This document shows positions 1 to 14,213 of a DNA stretch of 64,000 nt, piece after piece (within the stretch, counting starts at the first letter, position 1; every line of letters starts with the position of its first letter). Under the pieces are notes generated by a model. It ran no database searches. It saw only the letters and a list, made by a program, of their open reading frames with translations, and had not been told where the DNA came from. This stretch comes from Salvia splendens. Lineage: Eukaryota > Streptophyta > Magnoliopsida > Lamiales > Lamiaceae. The stretch lies in NCBI RefSeq assembly GCF_004379255.2, contig NC_056041.1:17143559-17207558 (forward strand), given 5' to 3'. Position numbers and translations under genes: made by a program.

Positions 1-152
1 TGGAAATGTAATTGATAGCTTATAGGTACTTATTAACTAAAATTTAGCCCAGGCAGTAGTACTTTATTCACATTGTTCAAAAAGATGGTGATTGTGATGC
101 AATATATATTATGCGTGCAGAAAGTACTGTAATGTTAGAAGATCAACTCTAG

Positions 153-3100
153 GGTTGACCGGTAGTAAAGATTTGATAGCTATAATTAGAGCCTCTGGAA
201 GCATCAGCCGGACTCCAGGCCGATTTAATGCGCCCAGCTCAAGGATTATTGCTGAGCAGTTCATTCAGAAGATTCGTAGAGTAAAAGGTATGCCTTTGCT
301 AATAAGGACATGATATCTATTTTCTTCTGGCAATTAAGACCTATTATTGGTGAAGACATGTTATTAAATACTTACTGTTTTATTTTTTAGAACATATGAT
401 CATGTTTCTTATTAAAAAAATGAACCTATAGTATGTTTTGTAGCATTTTTCGATTTCTCATCACCTAATCTGAATACTACTGTTTTTTTTGTAGTGTCAA
501 AAAAATACAAAGCTGTTATCATTCGGATCGATAGCCCTGGAGGAGATGCACTTGCTTCTGATTTGTAAGCACTATTTTTAAGTGTCCTTTTATTTGTATC
601 TTGTTTTCGATGCTGATAGCAGATAGCACCTAACGGAATCATAGAAATTGGTTCCTTTGGTAAGGTCTACTTTTCTAGAGAAATCCTTTACAGTTATCCA
701 CAACCTCACCAGGTTGAAAATTTAGTGTTTGTTTATTAGTATGTATATTGTTTACAGAATGTGGAGGGAAATCAAACTTTTGGCTGCTGCTAAGCCTGTT
801 ATTGCATCAATGTCCGATGTAGCTGCTAGTGGAGGTTACTATATGGCAATGGCTGCAAATGCTATAGTAGCAGAGAAGCTTACGTTAACTGGTTCAATTG
901 GAGTCGTGACAGGTTACCTTCAAAAGACCTTGAATTTTATCTGACAAAAACTTTGTTCTTAGCTAAACCCAGATTTTGTCTTGTTTTACACTGCTATGAT
1001 ATTCGTTTTCTGTCCTTTCAATCAATTTCAACTATCAAGTGTAATTGTTAAACAACTGTTCATGTGGATGGTTTCAAATATCAGCTGGGTTGTTAGATCA
1101 TGAAAAGAATCGATGTATAGCATTATTAATTGAATTGTAAAGTGCATATTGGCCTTAGTTATTGAAGGTTAATGTGTTAAAGGTCCTAGAGCCTTATGCC
1201 CAAACTGATTTTGTAGGAGTAGAAACTTTAATTTATTGAAAGTAATAAAGTTTTATCAGTCGAACTAATTTTTTATTGGTTATACTAATTTTAAATTTGA
1301 GTTCACTTCAACTTATAGGCAAGTTCAATTTGGGAAAGTTATATGAGTATATCGGCTACAATAAAGAGATCATATCAAGAGGAAAATATGCAGAAATTTT
1401 TGCTGCAGAACATCGACCATTCAGGTATCTCCTTGTTTTGCTGATGGTGATATGTGAATGTCTTGTCCTCTTAAATGTTGGTAGACTATCTCATAAACCA
1501 TTTCTGTTTGTAAAGTAAGAGAGCAAGAAATCATTGCGAGGCCAAGCCAACATTCCTCCAATATCGATAAACTTATAATTGCTTACTTAAGTAATAAGTA
1601 TATTTAGACTGATGATACTTGCATGAGTTTTAGATATGCCAATATGGGGTTAAATTTTTCAGTAAGATGAGTTTCATGATTAATTTCACACTTAGTGTTC
1701 CTCATGATGTGCTACTGAGGTTTTCACCCTGAAACAAATCTCTTTTTTCAGTCATATGAACATGGTTTTGGCAACATATTTGCAGCCATCGCATGCTCAT
1801 GTAATATGCTGCCCATAACATTTTAATATAGTATGATGTAGATATGTCTAAACGGGAGGGAGAGATCAGGATGTTAGATTCAGCAATTATGATGCTCTCT
1901 TTCACTTTTACGTAGTGTATGGCACTCCAGATATTCTAGCCGAACCATTTAGCATTGTTAAATGATTTTTATACTTCTCGGGTTCATGTCTACATAATCT
2001 GTTTGCTTGGTAAGAGTTCTGAAATTGTTTGAGTTGTACTGATTTGAGTACTGATACCATGGAACATGTTTCAGTCATTACTTATTTGGCATGCTTTTTA
2101 GACTTCAATGATCACTGTACAAGGTTCCACCCACTTACTTAATAGGTCCCATCAGCTATGTAAGTGAGTATAGGATATCCAAGTGGCGACTGCGTCTCTG
2201 AGAACAAGAAAATTATCCTTGTCGACTGTTATTTATATTCAAAGAAAAACATAGTGAACATAACTCCGTTTCCTTTTTTCTAATGTCATCGTTTGGACTT
2301 ACTACATGCCTACTTATCTATCTAGTCAATATTTCAATGTTCTGGTTAGAACTTCAATGAAGATTCGTTAACCCTGTACTTGGTATAATTCATTCACTGA
2401 GTGATTAGTGTATTTGATCTGCAGAGCAGATGAAGCTGAACTTTTTTCCAAGAGAGCACATGACATGTACAAACAGTTTCGAGATAAGGCAGCCTCTTCA
2501 AGATCAATGACAGTATGCTATTCAACAAAATTTGCTTCATCATATCATTCTATATATTCTGTAGTTTCATGTTTTCTTTGAAACTCAAGCTAGCATGTGG
2601 CAGGTGGACAAGATGGAACAGGCTGCACAGGGGAGAGTTTGGGTTGGTGAGGATGCTGCTTCGCTCGGTCTGGTTGATGCTATTGGAGGACTTTCTCGGG
2701 CAATAGCTATAGCAAAACAAAAGGCGAATATACCACTGGAGAGACAGGTGTCTATATTAAAGCAAATTATTAGATGTGCATAGAGTTTGGATCGCTAACA
2801 TAATTGTTGATAATGTGCTTTCTTTGGTATGCCAAGTGCTAATGTACAGGGTTTTGCAAAAAAGTCAATAAAGCTAATCGATAACCAGAGCTTCAAACTA
2901 TCACTTGGTTTGCTTTAGTCAAATTTATTGTGAATATTCCACGCTGTTTGAAAACAACTGCTGTGCATGGTTGCTAAAAATGCTCGTTAGGTAGAGTCTA
3001 GACCAAGAGTTTGAAGGCATCCAAGTCGATTGCTTTTCATAAGTTCCTAAAGTTATTGGCCCTGTGTTTCAATTGCTTCCTTTTCCTATACAGATTTCAT

Positions 3101-3429
3101 GACTAGTTTGTTCCATCTCGCGGAGGAGGTTGAATCTAGTTCATACCAGTATTATTTGTAGAATCAGTGTATGGATTATCTAATGCGTTGTTTGACATCA
3201 GGTGACTGTTGTCGAGCTATCACAGCCGCCATCTCCCCTTGAAATGTTGAGCGGCATGGGGGATACCTTTGTCGAAGCAAACGAAGCAGTTAAAGACTTG
3301 ATACATGAGATGGAATCGTCTGATGCAATCCAAGCTAGAATGGATGGGATTTTGGTTGAGAAATTTGAAGGAGTTTCTTACTCTAACTCGGTCCTCTCGC
3401 TACTAAAAGATTACTTAAAGATCCTATGA
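153..3429 (+). CDS. SPPA: Signal peptide peptidase SppA (protease IV-like), 3' part of gene
   Basis: Chloroplast SppA is a light-induced serine protease of family S49 that acts at thylakoids. Seven exons can be placed: 153-287, 495-564, 758-912, 1319-1424, 2425-2512, 2604-2747 and 3202-3429 (stop). All have GT-AG borders and phases that join without a break. Recognisable stretches in order are [25 protein letters not shown], the block [10 protein letters not shown] with the likely nucleophilic Ser, [19 protein letters not shown], and a C-terminus ending in LLKDYLKIL. Only the C-terminal protease half lies in the window; upstream exons are outside. It converges on the TTM1-type gene, whose stop is 0.7 kb away. 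Family assignment is secure; the exact first visible exon border is less so. Confidence 0.93.
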
Positions 3430-4128
3430 TTTTAATCCATTCCATGCCTGTGTGCTCATTAGGTATAGTTATGATTTTTTACATCGTCAAAAAAACCTTT
3501 TTCTCTTTAGTCATATGGTTTTTTTGTGCTCTTCCATAAGGAGGCGTGGAATGAATCTTCAAATATTCATTTTCATCACTTATTGTTTATATTTTATATG
3601 AGGGTGTACTGAATAACAAAGCTTTTATACTGATTGAAGTTCTTGGATTTAGTATTCCTCATGTCTACACTATTCCTAATAAATGGATTTCGGCTGCAAA
3701 AACAAAGAGAAAAAATTCTGAAATCATGTTTTGTTTAAACTTAACATGCTTCCATGATTTCGAAACTGTTCATTATTTTCCAACTCTCCTGTAACACATT
3801 TCCAACCACCCCAGGATGTAATTGTAGGTACAAGAAAGCTAACTGATTCATCTGTCGATATATATGCACAACATGTCCATTATCTATACCTCACAACACA
3901 GCACATGGTCGTTTTAAGTGCTATTCTATTTGGTGGTTTAGACAATTTAATCTCACAATATACGTTTGGGTGAGCTCTGTCTGGTACTTAGTCTCGAGAT
4001 AATGCCACGCAAGATTAGGTCTTGTCTTGTGAGTCTTGATCTCTTATATGACAAAATTAATCGAGGGCTCAAGCAATCTCGGGTTAATATAGAGTAACCA
4101 AACACAGGCTAACATAATCAAGTCACAT
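3430..4128. other. Convergent intergenic region between SPPA and TTM1
   Basis: This 0.7-kb AT-rich stretch must contain the 3' UTRs and polyadenylation regions of both genes, which face each other. No third gene, RNA gene or transposon end is visible in it. Confidence 0.6.
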
Positions 4129-7100
4129 TCATGTTTTTGCCGAAATAGTTTTTAGCAACAGGATACCAACACCTGCGACAGCCAAAGAGAGAAGCAAAGG
4201 AACGCCAATTGATCCTAAATCTGATATGCCATCGGTTCGTCCTTGATGAGACCTTTCCCCGTAAAATTCATGGAGCATGCTGCTCAGATTGTCGATCTGA
4301 AGCATGATCTGACGTTGCCCACGAGAAATGAGTAATACCTGCTCGCAGAAGAAAGAATGGATTCATGGAATCAACAGAGTACCATGAAACAGTTACAGGA
4401 CGGGTAAAGCATCTTTCTTATCATAGTCACGCGAAGAAACTGTCTCAAGTCTTTGATTCTCCTCACAGGTGAGGAATAAATGTAGAGAAAAAGTTTCGAA
4501 TGGTAAAATAGAAATCTAGAAATTACCTCTTCCATAAAAGCAGATTCCCTTGCCAATTGGGAAGATGAGGATGAATTCGGCAGAAGTGAACCACTCATCA
4601 GGCCGTTACCTATACCAGCACCGAAAAGAGACGAGGGTGCAACTGCATTGCAGCCATCTGCCTGCAATGCCAAATTCTGTTGGCTAGCTGACACTTTCCT
4701 GACTGAAACTTTTGAGTTTAGTTCTTCAATTCGTGAAGTAAACTCATCCATGCGCTCGTTTAAGGTGGAAATTTGTTCAGACAGCTGAGTAACAATGCCC
4801 TGAAAAGATAATAAGATTGAATGGAAAAAGTGGATCGTGTATGACTAGTTTGAGAAGAATTATACTATGTTCTTTAATATGGATATTATGTTTATTAGTA
4901 ATACCATCACTTCCACTACAATAACATATAGAACACCATGTAGTATGAGATTCTAATAGATCTAAGAACTAAATAACTATTCTTTGGTACAGTCTGGCAG
5001 TATGGTGACATGAAAATGATAAAATATAGGAGTGATTTTACACTTAATGCTAACTCGAAAAGTATGGTACAAATCTTGAGGCACTATCTTAAAGCCCCTA
5101 AGTTGAGTATCGGTTTTTGAAGTTATATATAAAGCATGAGATACCAATCTCACCAAATCAATAGAGAAAAGATTGAGAAAACATCTAAATTAGCAAGTCT
5201 CACCTGATTAGCAAGTGCAGCTGGAGAATCAGGGGTTCTTCCATCATACCTTCTATTGTTAACAGCAAGTTTTGTCAGCTTACTTAGATTTCTATCACGG
5301 TTCGTCGTGTACGACTGAGAAATCCCACTGTGGATGTTAAAATAATCAACATGTTCAGAAGAGATAAGACCTCAAGAGTTTCACAGAAATGGCGAGAAAC
5401 ATGGGAACTCAAATATACAGCAGGAAAAACTCAAGTGAAAAACTATATTAATGAGAATATCAGAAAACTTTGAACTACTTAAAGCGCAGAAAAATACTTA
5501 TAAGCTTGTGCAAGGAATCATACCGATTCATGAACTTCATTCTTCTATCTGCAGAGGCTCGGGATAGAGCTTCTTTAGGACTTGAAACCAAATCATCATC
5601 AATGCTTAATTTCGTCTTCAAATCATCAGGCAGTGCCTGTGGAACTTGGGATGAGACAGGAGACAATCAAGAGTGCAAAAAAAGTTAAGTTAAATCTAGA
5701 AATTTTCAACTATATCATACCATTACATCATTTATGAGTTTCTCCAACTGAATTTGTTCTATGTATGTGCGTGGAATATAAGAACCATCCAAGCCCAGCT
5801 CTTTAGCAATAAACTTGACATACATACGATCTTTTCCTTGCACCTAACATTCAATACAAAGCAATCAGATAATTATTTGCTCCTCAGGCTCTTATGTAGA
5901 CCTAGAGGTAACGCATATTGACCAAAGGCAGGTCTTATAACTCCAACTACATGAAGAGGATTATATTGGCATCTCAAAAGACCAATTTAGAAGTAAATGC
6001 TGGCTTTGGTTGCTAGTGGGGAAGTTCCAGAATTTTGTTACTTAACCTAAATCTTTCTAGAACAATAGAAGGCTTGCTGTTAAAAGGCATTAAAATAATA
6101 TCACAAACAACAGGCCCAACCCACTGAAAGAGGATTAAAGAAAGAAATAAAACATTGTATACATCCTTGAGTAACACGAATCTCACAAAACTAGGCAGTA
6201 GGTAGCTTACTAGAAGAATGACATAATACCTGGATGTATTTGCGGTTAAGTTGCTCCAACCAGTCAGTTTTTACACAAACTTTATCACTGGAGAATACAT
6301 GGCTGCTTCTTTTCAGAATGGAGGCAATTGTATACCCTAGTGCCATCAGTCCACCGAGAAGACGTACACTCACTTCAAATGTGATTCTTGGAGATATGAT
6401 GAAAGGGCTATCAGTAACCCATTCCTGGAGTAAGAATATATGATCGTAATGCTCCCAAACTCATCATTTTATACCACTTTAGAAATGGCAACAAATACAG
6501 TTGTGAAACACTGGTCCTAATAAAGCTTCCATCATGTGAAACTATAAACGAAAGAAGGCTCTGGGCTAAGAGATAAAGGCAAATAATGCTTCTGTTACTG
6601 CCAGTATTTTAGATTCTAAGGTCATCAACAGATCTTTTACCTTTAGCTAGTTTTCCCATCATACAATGAAACACCTCATATATAATCAGTATCATGAATG
6701 GACATTGCTATTCCATCAGAGTCAAAGTTGTTGTATCCAAGATGAAACATAGAATTCTTACACTTGTATCAAAGACTTACAAAATAGAGTTTAAGGGAGA
6801 AAGTAGCCAACAAATAAAGTCAGGAAACATGAGAATTTTCACAGATACTATTGCGAGTTCTAAGGAATTTGGAATTAAATGATATCATCATAATGTGGTA
6901 GATTTTCACTAAATAATACAAATCAAGCAAGCTTATGGATTCACTTTTGTCATTTATGATTTTTATTGTCACAAAATTCTGCAATAACTAACCTCAAACA
7001 TGAGATTGTACTTTCCATCTCTGTTCCTCATCCTCAGATATGATTGACATGCTTCAGGATCTTCACCGGGTGGTAGAAGATAAATATCATAAGTTTCCTC

Positions 7101-10100
7101 TGTGCTTTCTTTATAATCATCAGAAAAGACGGCCTTAATTTGATCTACAGTCACTGGCCTTGTTGACTTAAGCAGGAAACAGAAAAAAATCTAGCCGTCA
7201 AAATGTGGGATATGCATATGTAAAAGTCTGATTTTCCTAGATAATGTTGCTCACCTTCAATATGTAGGTGGGGTTTTGAAATCCAGAAAATGGATTAAAT
7301 TTATTAATAATTTTTATTTGTGCTGTTTGCAGATCTGGCTCAATAAAAGCTTTGTACATCGGATATACCTGTATACATGGATACAATAAGACTGTTGTAA
7401 TTCATCTCTAAAATACAAATTATATAAAGATTTTTACGATGGTATAAACAAGGATGAAGGTGCACTGTTTCAGATATCTGATGAATTATCTCTTCAGGCT
7501 CTTGTCCTGCACGTTGAATGTCTCTCAAGACACGTTTTACAAGATCAAAGTGCACTCCACCGGTAACAGAGACACGGAGGTCAAGGAGAGGCCGTAACTT
7601 TTCACTCAAGGCATATATTCCTTCTATAATCACGATTCGGGAGCTAGGAACTTCCAGGGTCCTGCTAAGTGTTAGAGGTTAATAAAAAAAACTTGTTCAA
7701 GCAGAAACATATACATTTGGATGGGTACAATTAACATGCCTGAAAAATAAACACAAAGGAAAAAGCATATATGATAGTCTCTTTGAATTCAATGCGTTCT
7801 CAAAAGGGCAGATTATACAGAATATTAGAAACAAAAAATTCAAAAGCTATTGTTGAAACTCATGTCTGCCCCAAAAAGAAACACAACAGATAGAGAATTA
7901 GAAACTACTTATTTATTTTCTTCATGAAAGGTGGCAATTTTAGCATTAGGCTATTGGTGGTGGTGCTTTTTATGCCTCACTGTCTTCAGGCACCTCTGAG
8001 GAGTATCAAGTCCATAGTGCCCATATGTTAGTACTAAGACTTAACTTGTCAGTGTCCACTGGGTTAAACTCCAAGGGGCTTCACTATCAATAGGAAAGAT
8101 AAATTTAAAATGCCATCCATAATGTAAAGAGTGCTGGCTTTTAGATGTATGGAGTAAGTTGGGTCTTTGTCATGAGAAGTGAAAAATATCAAGCATAGTT
8201 GAGATGAGAATTGAAACAGGGAAAGGCATTAGCAAAAGAAGGTTCAGCACAAGGAACAAAATTCATGAAATGTTAAAAGTTGAATCAATTGAATATCGAC
8301 TGCAGGAAGCCAAGGAAATGCAGAGACTAGCAAGTAGCACTACAAAGTAGTAGTAATAAATAATTATTAACAGTAAACATTGAGCTGCAGATTAAAGCTT
8401 TTAATTAACTTTAACTGTTGTATGGATTCCAGCAGAGGAAAACAAGGATCCCTCAGGACTCAGCCATCCCAGTTAGAAATAAAATAAATAGTTTGATGGA
8501 CAAGCAACTGGCTTACAGTTGCTGAATAATAGCAAGACTGATGAGCTTGATACTCAGTTTTTTTCAAAAGAAAGTAGGTTTACAACAGGGGTTATGCACC
8601 ATTCAACTTCCTTACTTCCAAAAATTCAGCAGGTCGGTTTTGATAGAAAATCAAAAGGAAAGTAAAATGGTGCTGAAAATCAACTTGAAACTAGGCCTTT
8701 AAGGTTATTTATTGGTGTAAAAAGATAATCTGATACTACTGCTTGAATAAATGGGGATTATTGGACCTTTCAACTGCTAAATGATGAAGTATTTGATTTA
8801 CAAAAGGCCGAACTCCTTTTTGACCATGCTTTGTATTCTCCATATTCTATTTAATAATTTAACATATACAAGTATTAATAACTTCAACAGTTTAAGTTAC
8901 ATTTCTTTCTTTGTAAAGCATGATGTTGCTAATGCTTAAATATATAATGAAATCAGTTCTATCAAAAAAACAAAGAGCAATACTACAAATTTTTGTTGCA
9001 ATAATTATACTTGGGAAAGAAGCAATAGACCATCCAAAAGAACAATAGATACAGCAGCTTCTGCTATGGCACAAAGTTGGAGAACACTTAACCTGTAGCC
9101 TACTCGAGAGCTAGACTTAAAATCATATATGGGGATTTGGACAGAATTTCCTGATTTGAGACCATGGATATTCTCAAGTAGTGTGTCATAGTCTGTCAAG
9201 CGCGGATCTGTTCAGAAGATATGAAGCACTACAGTGTTAATAGGATACTATTTGTGTAATCCACCAGTAATAGCAGCTTAATGGTTTCTTGAAACATTTA
9301 AAGATGGAAAGCAAGAAAGAGAACTGGTAACTACATCACATTAATTTATCATCAAACATCGTAATGGAGCTGTCAATATTAATCTCTGCATTGTTGATGT
9401 GAACCACTCAAATACCACATTGAATGTCATCATAAATTTCAACAAAAATGAAGACTTATTCAATTTCATGTTATGAGTTGATACACATAGAACCCTTTTT
9501 GTCATTCACAATTCAGAAAATAAGAATTGGTTAATCTTGTACTACCACTCCAGCCATATAACTGAATCATATAAAAGGCACTTTAAGAAAAGCATCATTT
9601 TCAAAGCTATACAGGTTCTATTAAATTGAAAGAATAGAAGGTTTAAACAACTAAATTTTATGCAATAAGTTGCATACAATCATCAAAACTTTGAATGACC
9701 ATCATAAAGAAAGTGAGAAAAGAGAGAGAATGGAAAGAATCTGAATTTCATTCCAGCAAGAGCCACAATGCTGACTTCATACTGATCTAGCACTCAAGAG
9801 TTAAAGAATCTCTGGTTTATGAGGTAAAAATTAGAATGAGAATACAAAGGAGGTTGAGTGTACCGTCAAAGTTGCCATCAATAATACGGGAAGCATCATT
9901 ATAGTTATCCATATTTATAACAGCAATGCTAGGCATAAAGGTAAGGATCTTCTCAGTAAATACCGTCTTCCCAGCTCCAGAAGGACCTGCCACCCCCACT
10001 AATACCATCCCTTCATTCTTCTGAGCCAATAATTGGCATGCACGGACAAATACAAAGAAACCCTTCTCGAATGCGAGTGGATCTTGGATTGGAGCAATTT

Positions 10101-10203
10101 CAAAACGATCAGTATCCTTTCTCTTAATTAACTGAACTTGATCTCTCAATAGACCAGACCGTCTCCTGGGTGAATCAGCACTAGGAAGAGCATCCTGAGC
10201 CAT
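4129..10203 (-). CDS. TTM1: Triphosphate tunnel metalloenzyme with uridine-kinase-like domain (TTM1/TTM2 type)
   Basis: Eleven coding exons read on the minus strand: 10203-9864, 9207-9093, 7661-7466, 7368-7255, 7166-6993, 6424-6230, 5843-5721, 5636-5524, 5327-5204, 4799-4527 and 4338-4129. They total 1977 nt, giving 658 aa, close to the family length. The N-terminal kinase-like domain has the P-loop GPSGAGKT near residue 70 and the motif INMDNYND. The middle is a CYTH/triphosphate-tunnel domain (around [11 protein letters not shown] and [16 protein letters not shown]). A heptad-rich segment follows ([19 protein letters not shown]), then a C-terminal hydrophobic helix ([17 protein letters not shown]), as expected for a tail-anchored outer-membrane protein. 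Arabidopsis TTM1 and TTM2 are pyrophosphatases linked to senescence and immunity. TTM1 is preferred over TTM2 because SPPA is its neighbour, as in Arabidopsis. Confidence 0.93.
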
Positions 10204-12302
10204 ACTGAAAATGACACAAATCTCTAACAGTGCAAAGCTTTCACTGCAATAAATGACAACTAAAAAATTTTCAAAAAGAAAAGAGAAGAAAGAAACTTCA
10301 ACACTGCACACTTGGAGGAAAATCAAGTAGTATGAGATTCTAACTTTCAGCATTTTCTATGACACGTACTCATAATTTTCATCTTGGTTTGGATTCTGTT
10401 AAAGGTAAAGGTTAAACCTTTGGAAAGGTCTGTACGTACCTCCAAAAAACTGAAGATTCAGTTTTAGGTATTTATTACATTCTGTGGCAACTGTTCAAAA
10501 TGGAAGAAAGAGCAAAAGCTAATAGAATGCATGGACAATCTAGTTTAATTCATAATTGATAAATTCAACTCTCATCTTTGTCACTGCAAACTCTGCCAGA
10601 TGCAAGTGAGTCACTCAAGAAAATAATTATCCACGGACACGTTTTACAGAGCCATCGTATTCAACAAAATGTGGAAACTAGTTAAGTTATGCCCGTGCCA
10701 AGTTTTTTCAGTCAGTTTTCTCCAACTTATTTGGCCAAAAGTGTTCCATAAAGAAACCAGGCCTTATGCATGAAAATTGGAAAGAAGAATTTGCTGATAA
10801 CTTAGTTGGAGTTAAAAAGCCTTGAGAAAAAATGACAACTGAAGATGGAATAATATAAAACTGAAACTCTTCAAGGTATCAGTCACGATACTAATGAACA
10901 TGCTAGAAATCACAATGGGGGAAGTACATGAAATATATGAAATTTATCGTACATCTGTAGCTGTCCAACCCATGACGATAGGGGTATAGCTGACTTTTCA
11001 CTAGACTTTTCCTAACTTCTTCTTGTGATCTAACAATAAAGAGTTTCTCAAAGTAGTCAAAAAAAATATGAACATGTGAGAAGCTCGTTCAAATGTCTGG
11101 AAGCAAGTTATCGTCAGAAATGCTTTTCGCATTTTTTGTTTGTGATTTTGGAAAAAGATCTTTCCTAAGCAATCATCTAACCAAATTACAACCCATCCAA
11201 CCTGATCCACTCTTGGGGAGAAATCTTGAGTCTGGTGGGACATTTCAAGCACCTTAATGATGATAGATGTTAGTGAACTAAAGTTGCAAATGTCTTTCAA
11301 TTCGGCCATCGTAGCTTTTTACTCATAATTTGCAATCACTCAATTACTGATATCGATATTTTTCTCAAACTTCAGGAAGAAGAAAGGAACTAACTACATA
11401 AGCACTGGTAGAGAAATTGAGTCTGTAAACACAATTTTCAACTGGATAAAATCAAGAAATTCGAAAATAGAAGACACGTCAAACTTTCTAAATATAGTTT
11501 GGGAAAAATTACGGCACTGATCACTAATTCAAACGATAAATTTTGAATCACAAATCCACAAAAGGAGAGAAAAATCAATAAAGCAATTAATTTCACTAAG
11601 CTCCAAATCATGAAAGTTTATCATAAGAATCAGAATTCCACAGCAACAATTCTTTCAAACTGAAAGGAACAACAAAATCAGCTCAAAACTGCAGCTACCA
11701 AGTAAAACAACGGTAGTAAAATACATGCATGATGCAAACAGCAGCAACACTCAGAAAATAAAGTAAAAAATAGTGCAAATTGAGTAATTGCGCAGACCGA
11801 CCTTAACTACACAAACTGGATTGCAGTTGAGTTCCGAAGAAATGGAAGAATTGGAGCATAAATCGTGATCAAAAGTCAAATAGGTTTTGATCTTCCCAAC
11901 TTTCTCGTAGAAGTTTAGATATTTTTGTCGGTGTCCTCCGCTGTCTGTTCAAGCTTAAAAATTGTGTTTTTAATAAGGGAGAATTGACATTAATATTTTT
12001 TAATTTTATTTAATAATTATTTTAATTTAAAATTTAATTAACTTGGTATTATATTAATTATTAAATTTCTTAATTTAATTGTTAAAAATTGATCTTAATT
12101 ACTAATGGTTAAAAATTGATCTCGCGAATTAGTCAGCAATTGACCAGTCGCTTATCAATAATTATGATAATGATTTTAATTTTTCACTCATGGCTAATTA
12201 GAAATTCAACGCAAGCTATAATTGAGAGAATAATGATCAATTCGCAGCTATTCCTTCAGTCTTTACACCTTATCTTCATTTCATTTGATACCAGAACCTT
12301 GA
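10204..12302. other. 5' UTR, possible leader introns and promoter region of TTM1
   Basis: No convincing coding exon is seen upstream of the TTM1 start codon. The stretch to about 11,960 probably holds 5' UTR and one or more leader introns. From about 11,970 it becomes strongly AT-rich (tandem taatt-like text). It ends at the left terminus of a Harbinger element inserted about 2.1 kb upstream of the start codon. Confidence 0.4.
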
Positions 12303-12548
12303 GAGCATCCACAATCGTGCTCTTGCTAGCGGTACGGTGGTGGGCCCGAGCCCACTTTTTCTGCCTGCTCTCTGACAAGAGCACAACACCCACAGCTGTG
12401 CTCTTCCGCAAGTACGAGCACAATTAATTTAAAATTCAATTAAACAAAAACATTTCCATAATACTAAAATTCATTAAAAAAACCTAAATAATATTACAAA
12501 TGACAAATAAAATAAAAACGACATAATTACAATCCTAAAAATTAAAAA

Positions 12549-13833
12549 TTACATAATTAAAATACAAAAAATTAAAAAAACCACAACTCGTTGCCGAATT
12601 TTGCCCACATGTGTTTGATTAGGTCTTCTTTGTAGCTGAATGTGAGTTCGGGTATCGCGCATTGTGTGCCTTGTCTCGATCCTCTGGCCAACCGTCGTAT
12701 GCTCACCTCGGCGTGGGGGAGACCTCGCTGTTGAGCTTCCAGCTTCATCCTCGTCGTAGAAGCTAGCCGCCCTCGGCCCTTCGTCGGCTATAATCATGTT
12801 GTGTAAGATAATACACGTGAACATGATGTCGGCTATATTATTCACGTACCACAGCCGAGCCGAGGCCTTCACAATGTTGAATCGGGCTTGAAGGACCCCG
12901 AAGGCTCTTTCGACGTCTTTCCGCGCGGACTCTTGACGTTGCGCAAAAAGAACCCGTCTCGGGTCGTGCGGGTTGCTGAGCGTCTTCACGAAAGTCGACC
13001 ACCTTGGGTAGATACCATCGGCGAGATAGTAACTCATGTGGTATGTAGTTCCGTTGACAGTGAAGTCGATCGTCGGTGCTACACCATTCATCACATCATT
13101 GAAGAGGGGTGACAAACAGAGCGCGTTCAAGTCGTTGTTGGATCCGGCAATGCCGAAATATGCATGCCAAATCCATAGGCGGTAGTCGGCGACCGCTTAA
13201 GTGTTGCCCCCTCCAAGCAGTCGGACAATTCTTCCACCTCCAATGCATGCAGTCAATGTTACCAAGCATTCCGGGAAAGCCATGGACTGATTCGTGAAGA
13301 CGAAGCAACCGTTGGCAATCATCGGTGGTGGGTACCCGAAGGAATTCATCCCCGAAAGCTGAACGAACGCCCTCGCAAAAATTTTTTAGACAAAGGATTC
13401 CAGTGGACTCACCGATATGCAAATACTCGTCGAAGATGTCGGCCGTTTGCCCAGTAGCGAGTTGTCGGATGGCACACGTACACTTCTGCAACGGCGTGAT
13501 ACTTTGTCGGCCGGCTGCATCTGGACCTGTTTGGAAGAATTCAACACGTGCGGACAATGTGTTGACAATTCGCATAAACAAGCGCTTTGACATGCGAAAA
13601 CGGCGCCTGAAGTAATCTGCCGGAAACCGCGGCTGGTCGGCAAAGTAGTCGGTAACGAGCCTTTCGTGGGCTTCCTCCCGGTCACGATGGATGTGGCGGC
13701 GAGTTGATCTAGTTCGTTGAGGAGGAGGAGCGGGGGTATTCGCCGCGACATATGCTTCGTAAGCGGCACGATGTTGTTCGTAGTATTCTTGTTCTTCGCG
13801 CTCCACTTCCGTCATAAGATGGGTGAAATCCAT
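12549..13833 (-). pseudogene. Harbinger transposase (HARBI1-like DDE nuclease), frameshifted
   Basis: The minus-strand reading starts at 13833 with MDFTHLMTEVERE. It continues through an FRMSKRLFMRI helix-turn-helix-like region, the first catalytic Asp in GNIDCMHW, the second Asp in GSNNDLNAL and the Glu in DVERAFGVLQARF, and ends near LHNMIIADE. The frame breaks near 13,190-13,210, where about 30 nt present in the related copy at 40.9-41.9 kb (encoding HPTVVLEAI) are missing. A second shift near 12,635 moves the end out of the expected KHMWAKFGN frame. The second ORF of autonomous Harbinger elements (MYB-like) is absent here. Confidence 0.88.
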
Positions 13834-14213
13834 TTGAGTTTTGAATGAGGGATGAATGTGTTGATAGTTTGTATGAGAGATGATTTGATGTGATAAATGG
13901 ATGATGAATGTGTGTATTTATAGATGATTTTGGGGGGAAAAAATTCAAAAAAAATCAGAAAAATGGGCAAAAAAATGGCCATATTTTTGGGATTTGGAAT
14001 TTTTTTTTATTTTTTATCATTATTTAAAATTAAATAACGAATTTTAAATAATAAAAAAATATTAGCCGTTGCCCAATCGCGTGCCGCCACGTTGCCTGCT
14101 CGCTGTCACAGCGCTACTCGATGCATCGAGCAGCGCCGTGCCACCGGCGCGAGCGCAGCGGCGGCGAGCCTCGTCCTTGCCGTTGGCACGGACAGACACG
14201 GGGCCAGCATCCA

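Noticed and set aside
412..642. 76-codon minus-strand frame across SPPA exon 2
   Set aside because: It is antisense to a clear SPPA exon and its product has no recognisable content.
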